Shown here in pieces: positions 47,701-57,349 of a stretch of DNA of 64,000 nucleotides (the first letter of the stretch is position 1; each line of letters opens with the position of its first letter). The stretch covers positions 24,340,153 through 24,404,152 of the forward strand of contig NC_134028.1 of NCBI RefSeq assembly GCF_964204645.1, written 5' to 3'. The notes under the pieces were generated by a model. That model searched no databases. It saw only the letters and a program-made list of their open reading frames with translations, and was not told where the DNA came from. The translations under genes and the position numbers were made by a program. The stretch comes from Tubulanus polymorphus (lineage: Eukaryota; Nemertea; Palaeonemertea; Tubulaniformes; Tubulanidae).

Positions 47701-50338
47701 GAGACATGCCACCTCTCAATGCGCATAAAGGTAAAAAGTTAATACGTTTCTTATGGCAGAAAAATCTCTGCCTATCCGTACATAAAACTCGCAAGTTTGT
47801 TTTACCAACGTAAATGTTTATTTCTCGAAACGTAAACGTTTAATTGGTTTGTAAACACAATATGGTTATCTGTTTCGGAATTTGCATCGCGCTGCCACGA
47901 TCCAAAAGACCGCTACGATTCTAGTCCAGTAATTGTGGAAAGAAAAATTTGACTGCGCGACACGCCTCACTAGAAAATATTTTCGAGGCTGAAATTTCAT
48001 TAAAAATCGCATTTCAAACTACGACGAGTGAAGTGCCATCGAAAAGAAACGTAACGATAGTCTAAACAACTTAGTAGAAAGTTAGTCGAGACCTTGGGAA
48101 AGCTAAGTTGTCGTTTGAACCGAACAAGTTTTAAAAAGTTAAGAAAACAAGAAAAATTCTCAAAAAGAAAGATAGTGAAAGACATAGTACGTGTCTGATC
48201 GTACGAAGATGTGCGAGGTTTAGTAGTTGATCTTACTGACTTTAAGCAGTAGTTGTTTAGTGCTAAAACTACTTCTAATATTCTCTCTCAATGCGCGTTA
48301 TCAAATCAGATACCGCACGTATGCCAACCGCTTCATAAACCGCAGAAACGCCGACTTCGTTCTCACCTCCGACGATGAATGTACGCAGTCGTCGAGTTAG
48401 GCGCTAAGTTGAAAACAAAGACCGCAGGGGATAGGATCAAGTGAAGAGAAAACTAAGAGAGTATCGACGTTTCGATTCTAGTCTATGAGCAGTTTTCGGA
48501 ATTCAAACTAAAACTATAAACTTAAAAAGACAGAAAAATTGAATAAGTTGAAACGTATCAACCCTCTCTTAGTTTGTTTTAGATAGTTATGGGTTTTTTC
48601 TTCGATTAAATCATAGACAGCGACTCGTCTAAATCCCAGGGATACGGTGTAAATCTACTGCAGGTTCGACTCGCCGCAATGAATAGAAGCTTTGTGACTG
48701 AACGTTATTTCAAAAGGGTCCAACTTCAAGTAATTTGCGCAGATAAAATTCAGTTCAGCCGAGGGGCGTTTCTTAATTTCGGGTTTGTTTTTCATTCGAA
48801 AACTCAATTATGAAAACTCAACGGGGAACAAAAATTCTTTTCCGACCTTTTTAATTTTTCACGAAGTTTTGACGGAATTTAGGGTGGTGGATCCGTATTT
48901 AAATCAATTTCCATTCGTCCCTAAATTGATAAAAGAATCGCATTGATTTGTAATGATCGTTTTCTGATTTTTTCTCACAGTTGCCGATGGTTTACAGTAT
49001 GAACAAGGCGGTGGGGAAAATAGCGTCGACCAAACAAACGCCCGCGAGGTGTTCTCAAAAACTGACCAAAAACGTATGACCTACCAAACCGACAATAGCC
49101 CGGTTGGTATATATATGATTGACCTGTTAAGTAACGGAACAGACAGTAGCATTCGAGTGTTCGCCACATCGAATCCTTCGATAGACTGGCCATATCCGGA
49201 CCTTCCGGGTAACAAGAAAATACGGGTGACGCGAGCGACCTCGCGAAGTTTGCGCGTTTCGTGGGATCCGAGTCCGACGCACGCTTTGCTCGGACAAAAA
49301 GTAAAATATTGCGTCGCTTTGCGGCGTCGAAAGCATTCTTTCAGCCACTGCGACGCTTTGGCGCAGGTGCGCGGTGATATCCCGCCTACGGTGCCGCCCA
49401 ATGCCGGTTTCGGTTGGGGTTGGGAAAAGGACATACGCAAACGAATAAACGCTAAACGCAAGCTTACACGACCGAAAAATCGAAACGTGAAATACGCCTG
49501 TGTCGGTAAAAAGAGGCGTTATAGATTTCGGGGTCTACGACCCAAAACGAGGTATTACATCGACGTGTTCGCAATGAACCCGTCGAATAACGCGAGTGTG
49601 CGGTACACGGGCACCGTATCGCGCACTAAACCCAAGGTGAAATCGACGAGAATCGACCACGGGCGACTGGCGGCCATTTTACTTCGCAAAAGAAACGGTT
49701 ACAGGCGATACAGATTACGCGTCAGACAATCGACGCCGAAATTGACAATTCAAATATTGTCGTGCGACGGTCAAATCAGCGCCGATATCGTGCGCGACAG
49801 GAAAGTGTTGAAAAAAGAAACGTTCAAAGGTTTAAAAACGATCGAAATTGACAAGGTCGATAAAGATAGCAATTACAGCGTGAAACTAATTTTAGAACAC
49901 CGACGGACTGGGTTAGTGAAGCTGTTTTATACTACAGCTGTAAACGGAGTGTTACCACTGCCGAGAATATCAAACGACACCAGCGTGAAAGTATTCGAAC
50001 ATTTAACTACTTGTAATTCCGTAACAGTGGCCTGGCTGGGCACCGAGGATAATCTAAAATACTGTTTATACAAACGAAACGTGAATACGAACGATTACCA
50101 ATCGACGTACTCGCAGAAGAGCCAGTGTTTGCGGCGCGGTAGTCGGACGGTCGGGAAGAGGGTTATGTGCAGGTCGTTTCGAGCGCAAAACAACAAGAAA
50201 ATGGTGATGACGCAAACGATTACGGGTCTAGCCTCTGACACGCAGTATGAATTCAGCGTGTACGTATCGAATAAATTCGGCGAGTCGATATTATATCAAT
50301 CCGCCTACACGAGAACTAAAAGACGCTGTTCGAAATGA
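41768..50338 (+). CDS. NDNF: NDNF/Nord homologue, secreted fibronectin type III protein
   Basis: Three coding exons: 41768-41976, 47615-47730 and 48981-50338 (phases 2 and 1), 560 aa, near the usual vertebrate NDNF length of about 568. Exon 1 encodes a signal peptide (cut probably after TRA at residue 28) and the block PDGIEVTTYLFRGETQ. The small exon 2 gives RYFFIVERNTPVSIIVTPC, typical of the NDNF N-terminal domain. Exon 3 has GIYMIDLLS, a fibronectin III domain from about residue 188 (YCVALRRRK, YYIDVFAMN), a beta-rich middle, and a second FN3-like domain from about 445 (SVTVAWLGTEDNLKYCLYKR, YEFSVYVSN), ending in RRCSK. In vertebrates NDNF is a secreted glycoprotein; the fly homologue Nord modulates Hedgehog/BMP signalling. 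Introns are 5.6 and 1.25 kb. An acceptor just before the ATG implies an upstream 5' UTR exon. Confidence 0.93.
42050..42125 (-). repeat. tRNA-like (SINE-type) segment in NDNF intron 1
   Basis: On the minus strand GTGGGTTCGAATCCCTTGAC is a strong B-box, preceded by CGTGAGGTCAAGGGGTTCGG. No full cloverleaf is evident. A dispersed GGCAAGCGAGGAT motif follows at 42356, so a larger composite SINE of about 350 bp is possible. Confidence 0.4.
42469..42616. mobile_element. MITE, GCCCGACGC-terminus family
   Basis: TTAAGTCCAACGCACATGA at the left and CGTAAGCGTTGGGCTTTC at the right, with GGGAAACA and TGTTTCTCG internal blocks. About 148 bp, inserted in NDNF intron 1. Confidence 0.65.
42913..43480. other. 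Two opposing open stretches in NDNF intron 1, unrecognised
   Basis: A minus-strand ORF (43128-42913) includes VAHFVCGFVVSYLTENIYSG and ICERKPKCQTVFLL. A 120-codon plus-strand ORF (43118-43480) follows back to back. Neither shows a known domain or splice-supported structure. They may be part of an old inserted element. Confidence 0.2.
44392..47600. other. NDNF intron 1, remaining part
   Basis: Short ORFs at 44738-45135 on the plus strand read like degraded coding sequence but are broken by stops and match nothing I know. Otherwise anonymous AT-rich intron. Confidence 0.35.
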
Positions 50339-51615
50339 TCAGGGAGAGGAGAGCGCATTTTTTCTGTAAGTTCAGTAGGAAGGTTTCATGTCTGGTGCGT
50401 GCGGATGAGTACACCAGGTGGCGCTGATCAGTAGGAGAGACACGCTTGACGACGTTTAAGCGTCACTTCTTGGCGGTCAAGGTCGTGTCAGTACGCAGAC
50501 GGACGACAACTTGCACATTTTCTCTCGGCTTATATCATTTTCTGCGTTCGTCTCGCTCTTTACTCACTTCATTTGCTCCTTTGCACTGAAGAACATCTGA
50601 CAGTAATGTGGCACTACTAAAGAATCGGGGTCAATTATGTTGTTTAATTTTCTAATTCGACAATTCGTGATAGTACTTATTTCTACGTACCTTGTGGATC
50701 TTAGAGAGGTAAGAGGCCTCCTGAGTCGAGTTTCGAATCTCGTAAACCAGCATTTGTGACCCGTGGCTGTAGTTACAGTGTACTGTATATATTTATGTAT
50801 GTGTAATCACGGAGTAATTCAAGGATTACTCCAAGGTGTAATAGACTTACCGTAAGCGGTCGAATTGAGGATCGTTTGAGTGTAAAATATGGGGGGACGA
50901 AAAGACTTATTACCTCTAGCTACTCGTTTACTTCCGGGTTCAGTTAAGCTGTGATGTACCTATTTGTATAATTGTATAAAGGAATATATTCTTCTACGAC
51001 GATGAAGGCTGAGTGCCAATCAAAATAACATATTACAAACATTATTATAATATATCAATTGTTCTTGTAAGAAACGATACTATGCTATTAACTTTATACA
51101 ATTGGTTGTGATGGAATCACAAATTAAGAGATTGTATTTTTTTTTGTCTACCGAGATGTAATGATATTTCAGTTTGTTACAAATTTCTATTATATTAGTG
51201 TATGTAATGATTGGGTTTGTTAATGATTTCTCTTATTTTTGTGTTTGATTATTATTACTTTTTAGAATCTTTCAGAACGGCACGCATTCCGCATTTTTGA
51301 ATTATCGCTTCCTTGTTCTGCCGTCTTTTTAAAGAGTTCACACTTAGAAAACAACTTGAAATACGATGTAGCAAACGTGTTATAGGTCAGCTGTACCCCC
51401 ATTTCACATTTCTTTTGATTTACCCGAATAATATTTCCTGTGGCCATTTTACGAGGCCAATTTAGCGTTTAATAGTTTTGTATTTTGGGGAAAGCATCTT
51501 TATACAATAAGGAGAAGTTTCAATTCGTAAAATATCGATATCGTAATTTGTCTATAGGATCCTACTACTCGTTAGTCTGGTATTCAATATCTAGATATTT
51601 CATAAAGAAAAACTG

Positions 51616-51631
51616 AATAAAAACGAATAAA
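51616..51631 (+). terminator. Probable NDNF polyadenylation signals
   Basis: Two AATAAA hexamers 10 nt apart, about 1.28 kb after the NDNF stop, followed by T/G-rich sequence. They imply a long 3' UTR, with no other gene between. Confidence 0.45.
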
Positions 51632-51639
51632 AAATATTG

Positions 51640-53820
51640 TTTCAATGTGGTCGTATTGAACCGTTGAATGTTGTGTATCTCATTATAAAAAGAAATCTAT
51701 GTAAAACAAGCCTGCTTCAGAATGTCTTTCAGTGCTACAGAATACGCACACGATACTGAAAAAAATACTAAGCTTTCAATTGATTACTAAGTGAACTTAT
51801 GTCATTGTAGCTTTACTGAATGGGGGTTCGGAATTAATTTTTGAGCAGCCATCTTGGCCGGAAGTACCGCTGAGGTTGGTTATTTTGAACGGATAATTTT
51901 GGCCGGAAGTACAGTACCTCTGAGGTTGGTTCTTACTAAAATGGCCGCTCGGAAATCAATAGATAACCAATTCAATATAGCTCACTCCGGACTGATGTCC
52001 GAGCGGACTATTGCGTTCACTTTAAGTCCGTCGTCCGGACGTTCGCCTGTCCGTTAACAGAATTCAGTTACTTTGGAAAAGTTTTGAAGACGCTTCAAAT
52101 TATACATGCATCTGTCCTAGATAAATCTGGATAAATACATGCATCTGTCCTGTCCCATATACAATTTGTCTATTCATATTTGTACCTTGCATATTTTGTA
52201 ACCGCAATCAATTGCAAAGTTGTAGCTCATGGCATGTTCTATGATTGCGGTGAGTTTCAAGGTCGTTGTTTTAGTGTATATTTACCAGGGGGCATTGAAT
52301 AATGAAATCATCAGATTGTTGAGCATCTCAAACCACTTCCTAAGTGGGCGTGGTGTCCCTCGACTCCTAGTTTAGATGATTAATGTACAATTGAATGCGC
52401 CTGATACATGTGTATGTGCTATGATAGTATTGCAGTATACACCTATCATCATGAGCGACGCGGAAAAATTACGCTCTCCACCACTCGTTAATCCGACATC
52501 AAAGCATTTTAACCCAGCCATTGACAGACTCCTGATGAATGTGTCTGGCAAAGCCGCGCTACTGACCTTTAGAGTATGCACACCAAAAATGGTTAGACGA
52601 CGAACACACTAACTGCCGAAACAAGACTTAATATCTATGTAATATCATAGAACTCAAACCAAATTTGATTTGAGTTCTATGGTAATATATCGCGCTCGAT
52701 GTAAATGGTTTTAAATATTGATCTTTTCGCATCACTAGGGCTCTGATCATTATTCGTATATATTGCAACTGTTGTAAATAATATAAACAAGGCCAGTATA
52801 CGAGACGTGTCATAGTCGTTTCTTTTTTCTCAATGTAAATTCTGATAATAGAGGTCGCTCGTTGCATGTGACGGATCGTTTGTTCGTGAAGCCATTCAAA
52901 GCGCTACCGAAAATCACAACCAAAATACCGCAATTTTTTCTAATTTCATTAGATTTTTGGAAACTATTTTTAATCCCGTTTCTAACACGCTTATGAACGA
53001 CGTGGTTTGACCGGTCAAGTATTACATTTGCATAAAATGGGGATAAAGGAACAAGTGGGACATGTCCAGTGAACATTAACATAGAATGGGGATGTAGAAA
53101 CTACCGAGATCGGTCATGCAAATTTTCGATATTGCACGCCCATCAATATGACGTCGTCATGTGACCAAAGCGTGACCTCCATAGACAATTGGATGAGTAG
53201 AGCCATCCATGCTAGAACACACAAGATATACTTATTACTGTACCATTAATGTTTCCTGTGCCACTTTACTGAAAACAAATTATTTGCGCAGACTACGGAA
53301 ATTTATCAAAGATGAAAAGACAAAAAAGGTGTAAAATATGTATACAATATATTTATTCTTCATATGTAAAAAAAATCATACTGAAGTAAATGAAATAAAA
53401 TGCTTTAAATATACATTTTCCGTTTCGTTTCTGCCATACGGTTCATTCATTTGTTCGTTCATTCGTTCATTCGTTCGTTCCACAATAGCCCTGTTACCAG
53501 CCCGATCATCCGGGGACCATTAGCTGCTGGTTGTTACTAGTTCTAGTTTAGTTAAGTTTAGTTTACTTTGCTCACTAAAAAGAATTTAGCTGAAGAATCT
53601 ACAATTCATGTGTTAATACATGTGTCGGTAGGACAATATTTAAAAAACGTCTATAATTTACACTACACATTTCATTTACAACAAAAGCAGAGATAATATT
53701 TTCGATTCATTCGTAGAAAATTGTGAAATGATGACGTTACAGTAAATACAATAACCAAATCGTGAATTCATTAATGTTCAAACTTACTTATACAGTACTA
53801 TCGACTGTTACTCGAAGTTC
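51640..53820. other. Intergenic region with small repeats
   Basis: A two-copy repeat (CTTGGCCGGAAGTAC / TTTTGGCCGGAAGTAC with CTGAGGTTGGTT) lies at 51853-51930. A 12-bp stem hairpin with arms ATAGAACTCAAA and TTTGAGTTCTAT lies at 52647-52682. A TTCATTCGTTCG tetranucleotide run spans about 53442-53480. No gene recognised. Confidence 0.45.
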
Positions 53821-53895
53821 GATGAAATGCTGGAAAAATCCAATATTGAATTTAGATTAAAATCTGTTTTTTTAAGGCGGCATCTGTCGCTTCTG

Positions 53896-53940
53896 TATAA
53901 ATATTCGAATCGTAGGCCCCTGATAGAATACTGTTTAAAG
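53896..53940 (+). promoter_or_regulatory. TATA box and leader exon of TIMP-C
   Basis: TATAAATA at 53896-53903, then a donor AAAG|GTAAGTGA at 53940/53941. An acceptor (TTAAAGCAG) ends at 54029, two bases before the ATG. The transcript would thus have a very short non-coding first exon and an 89-nt intron. The region is conserved upstream of TIMP-D. Confidence 0.6.
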
Positions 53941-54031
53941 GTAAGTGATGCGCGTATATTTATTCTCGTGGCCGAATTATTTATTGCAGATATATTTAAA
54001 GATAACCGTTTGATTGTAGTTTAAAGCAGAT

Positions 54032-54791
54032 ATGGCGAACATCATTTTGAGTTTGGTTGTTGTATTGACGACTTTGCTGGTTTTCGGCAAGACGTGTTCA
54101 TGCCCCAACATGCAAAAACCACTTAATGAAAGGTTTTGTAGCGCCAATTTTGGTAAGATTGTTATCACTCCGACAAAATGCGAGGTTTATTAAATAATGC
54201 CAAAAGTCGTTTTAAATAGATCATCATCCAACATAGTGTTATCAATATTTTAGTTATCCTCGGTAGACCTAAGAGAAATGATACGTTCATCCAGTCTGGA
54301 CTGGTCATAGAGAATGATATGAGCGTTTTTGCGGTTTACAAGGTAATTTTCAATAAACCAAAATCACAACCGAGACTCGACAGATTTTACACGCGGCCTT
54401 CTATTAAACCGTTAGACATCCCGGAGACCCTTACCAAGACTATCAACACATCATATTATTTGTGGTATTTTTGTTGTTTCGTTGCAGGGAAACAAATACC
54501 AAGATTTCTCGAAGATATATTCGATCGCGCAATCAGCAGCATGCGGAATGCGTTTAAGGAGATGGGTTATCTACGTTATTTCTGGTAAGTCTTTAAGTAT
54601 GTGTATTCCGACCTGTTTCTAGAGTTAAGATTCATACATAGAGTCAATTAATGAACTTACAAATTTTGCGGCGTATTTCAGGTTGGATAAACAGCGATGG
54701 AAAACCTTATTTTAACTCATGTGGTTTCTCCCGGAAATGGAAAAGTTTGACAAGCGACGAGCAAAAATTTCTGATACAAAAAGAATGCTGA
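54032..54791 (+). CDS. TIMP-like secreted metalloproteinase inhibitor, N-domain only (TIMP-C)
   Basis: Exons 54032-54152, 54254-54342, 54488-54584 and 54682-54791 (phases 1, 0, 1), 138 aa. Signal peptide residues 1-21 (MANIILSLVVVLTTLLVFGKT). The mature protein starts CSCPNMQKPLNERFC, then VILGRP (second strand), SVFAVYKG, SAACGMRLRRWVIYVISG and SDGKPYFNSCGF. The last codon before the stop is Cys138. Cysteines at mature positions 1, 3, 15, 68, 95 and 117 are exactly the six of a TIMP N-terminal domain. Asn49 is in an NDT sequon. The exon phases match TIMP-A/B, so all four genes share one ancestor. No C-terminal domain. The expected role is extracellular inhibition of zinc metalloproteinases; this is family inference. 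Confidence 0.9.
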
Positions 54792-54852
54792 ATCGACGCA
54801 ATAACTTCTATCGAAATCTTCATCATTTCATTTTTGTTTATTTCTATTCAGA

Positions 54853-54858
54853 AATAAA
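54853..54858 (+). terminator. Polyadenylation signal of TIMP-C
   Basis: AATAAA 62 nt after the stop codon, in the block GAAATAAATTGACA, conserved downstream of TIMP-D and in a third relic at 57266. Confidence 0.65.
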
Positions 54859-55379
54859 TTGACAATTCTTTCCCTTAACATACATGTCTTACATTTGCGA
54901 AAAGCATCGATTTGTCAATTGCTAAGAGGACGTGGGACAATGTATATTAGTTTTTTGGAACTATACAAATGAGATCGTAACGACGGAATGCTCCACATCA
55001 GCGAGAGTGGTACATGTATAAATCTGTTGGAGAGAACAGGTTCATACCGTTCGTAGAAATGAGAGTTAAATTTGTAATCCAGGCAGCAACATGAATATTG
55101 AAGAATAGCGACTAAATATTACATTCAATCGAAAGCCTTTGAACCCCTTAGTTCCAGGTGTTTATATATATATTTGGAATGATATGATATATCAGTATAC
55201 AAAGTGTGAAAAAACTCTGTTGTCAAAAGGCTTGACAAATCATCGATATTGAACCAGCACTAAAAACGTCTATATCCTATACGTCAGGTGTTTCGTCAAA
55301 GTACCTTATAAATGTTGAAAACACATCTCAAGTATGAATTTGCCTAAAATATGAAATATGATAGTAGAGGCAGGGGACT

Positions 55380-55520
55380 ATTTGATAAAGTCCATTCCAT
55401 AAACAATGTGGAGCAGTGTGGAGTTTGGGGTGCCAGATGGTGGGTTCGAACCCCTTTCATTTATGTAGTGAACCAGGGCAAGACCTAATGTGAGGGGGCA
55501 GTACCTGGTCTGATAGATTA
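55380..55520 (+). repeat. tRNA-like (SINE-type) segment between TIMP-C and TIMP-D
   Basis: GGTGGGTTCGAACCCCTTTC is a good B-box. An A-box-like part may lie upstream near GTGGAGTTTGGGGTGCC. No complete tRNA fold was found. Confidence 0.35.
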
Positions 55521-55885
55521 ATCCTGGGCAGATAGATCTGTAACTTTGATGTAACTTCTGCGCTCAATTGGGAACACGCCTTGTGAGTTTGAGTAGTAGA
55601 TCTGGTGCCACTATTCTCAATGAAGAGATGACTGTCGTCTCGACTGTCTAGAGTGTCACTGCTTCTCTTCTGTTCCCATTTACATTAGGCGTTAGAAAAC
55701 AACGGACAGAATTATCCATTTCTTCATCGAAAATCGTTAGATATTCGTTTTTAAGTAAAATGCGCCGAACTTACATCATGAAAAGTACCATCGACTTTTA
55801 CTCGATATGATCGATCAAATACTGGAAACAACTAATATTGAATTAAGATTAGAATGTGTTTTTATAAGGCGGCAGCTGTCGCTTC

Positions 55886-55931
55886 TTTAAATACTAGCAT
55901 CGTAGGCCTGTCATAGCATATCGGCTGAAAG
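55886..55931 (+). promoter_or_regulatory. TATA-like element and leader exon of TIMP-D
   Basis: At the place of the TIMP-C TATA box this copy reads TTTAAATA. The donor AAAG|GTAAGTGA is at 55931/55932 and the acceptor AAAAGCAG ends at 56135. The leader intron is about 204 nt, against 89 in TIMP-C, owing to added AT-rich sequence. Confidence 0.5.
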
Positions 55932-56137
55932 GTAAGTGACGCACGTATATTCATACTGGTGGCCAAATAATTCATTATAAATGAATAAATACTTTCATAA
56001 ATCACCAGTTGTCAAATTAGTTTCATCAAAAACTATTATCAGATGAGAATATACCTTCATCATAACAATTCAGTTTGAGCTGTATATATTTCTTTTCATA
56101 ATATCATTAGAGTAAAACCGTTTGATTAAAAGCAGGC

Positions 56138-56885
56138 ATGGCGAACATCATTTTGAGTTTGGTTGTTGTATTAACGACTTTGCTGGTTTTCGGCGAGACG
56201 TGCCGTTGCGCCCGGCAAAAACCACTAAGTCAAAGGTTTTGTGAGGCCGGATTCGGTAAGATCTTTATCACTCCAACAAACATACCATAATTACTGTAAC
56301 CACTGGGCGTGAAAGAATGCCAAAAGTCGTTTTAAATAGATAATCATCCGACATAGTCTCTTATCGATCGTTTAGTTATCCTCGCTGGAACGATAAAAAA
56401 TGATACGCTCGTCCAGTCTGGACTGGTCATAGAGAATGAGATGAGCGTTTTTGCAGTTTACAAGGTAATTTCCAATGATCCAATGTAACGTCTGACACTC
56501 GACAAACCTTAGCCGGGGTTTAGTTTCACGCCGGCATGAACGTACCGTTATCTGCATCGTTTTTGAGTGCTGTTTTATTGCAGGGTGACAAATACCAAGA
56601 TTACTCGAAGATATATTCCCGCGTTGGATCAGCAACATGTGGAATGCGTTTAAGGAGATGGGTTATCTACGTTATTTCTGGTAAGTCTTTAAACATGTTT
56701 ATTCCGCCGACCTGTTTTTAAAGTTGAGATTGAAACATAGAATCGATTAATGTATTTAAATTTTGCGTATTTTAGGTAGGATAGGGAGCAATGGAAAACC
56801 TTACTTTAACGTGTGTGGTTTCAACCGGCAATGGAATGATTTGACAAGCGACGAGGAAAAGTTGCTGATACAAAAAACATGTTGA
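56138..56885 (+). CDS. TIMP-like secreted metalloproteinase inhibitor, N-domain only (TIMP-D)
   Basis: Exons 56138-56255, 56376-56464, 56584-56680 and 56776-56885, 137 aa, intact. The 21-residue signal peptide differs from TIMP-C only by Lys to Glu at position 20. The mature protein starts CRCARQKPLSQRFC, with one residue fewer than TIMP-C before the third cysteine. All six cysteines are kept and the chain again ends at the sixth (QKTC). The block CGMRLRRWVIYVISG is identical to TIMP-C, while the N-terminal wedge and later loops differ. The NDT sequon is kept. Position 2, which in TIMPs points into the S1' pocket of the protease, is Arg rather than the small residue seen in TIMP-A, B and C (Ser). 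A changed specificity or a weaker inhibitor is possible. Confidence 0.9.
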
Positions 56886-56946
56886 ATTGACACAATAACT
56901 TCTATCCAAATCTTCATCATTTCATTTTTGTCTTTTTCTATTTAGA

Positions 56947-56952
56947 AATAAA
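56947..56952 (+). terminator. Polyadenylation signal of TIMP-D
   Basis: AATAAA 62 nt after the stop, within AGAAATAAAACTTT, equivalent in position to the TIMP-C signal. Confidence 0.65.
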
Positions 56953-57224
56953 ACTTTTCTATGCCTTAATTAACACGTCTTACTTTTGCACCTAAAACAG
57001 TGATTTGTCACTTTCTAAAGGGGATATACTACGGTGTAACAATAAAAAGCCTTTTTTACAGTTTCCAGGCTCCATTTTTTGGGTACCCGCTGGGTCCGCA
57101 TTGTTGAGTTTTTGTCCCTATTTTTTCCCCGTTCAATTTTTTTATTTCGTTCATATCTCTGGATTGGATTAAGATAGAAACAAAGTAAAAATATCGATGA
57201 ACTCAGCAGATAATTAACCTTTTT

Positions 57225-57340
57225 ATGAGAAAGCCTTCATCATTTCACTTTTGTTTATTTGTAGTTAGAAATAAAGTGACTATCCTTTCCCTGGACCTAT
57301 GTCTTATTTAACACCTTAAACATCGGTATGTAAATCGCAA
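57225..57340 (+). pseudogene. Third TIMP C/D copy reduced to 3'-UTR sequence
   Basis: TTCATCATTTCACTTTTGTT, then GAAATAAAGTGAC and CCTATGTCTTATTTA, match the 3' UTRs of TIMP-C (54818-54900) and TIMP-D (56918-57000) in order. No TIMP exon precedes it. It is either the tail of a deleted gene copy or a partial duplication. Confidence 0.6.
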
Positions 57341-57349
57341 AGAGAATAT

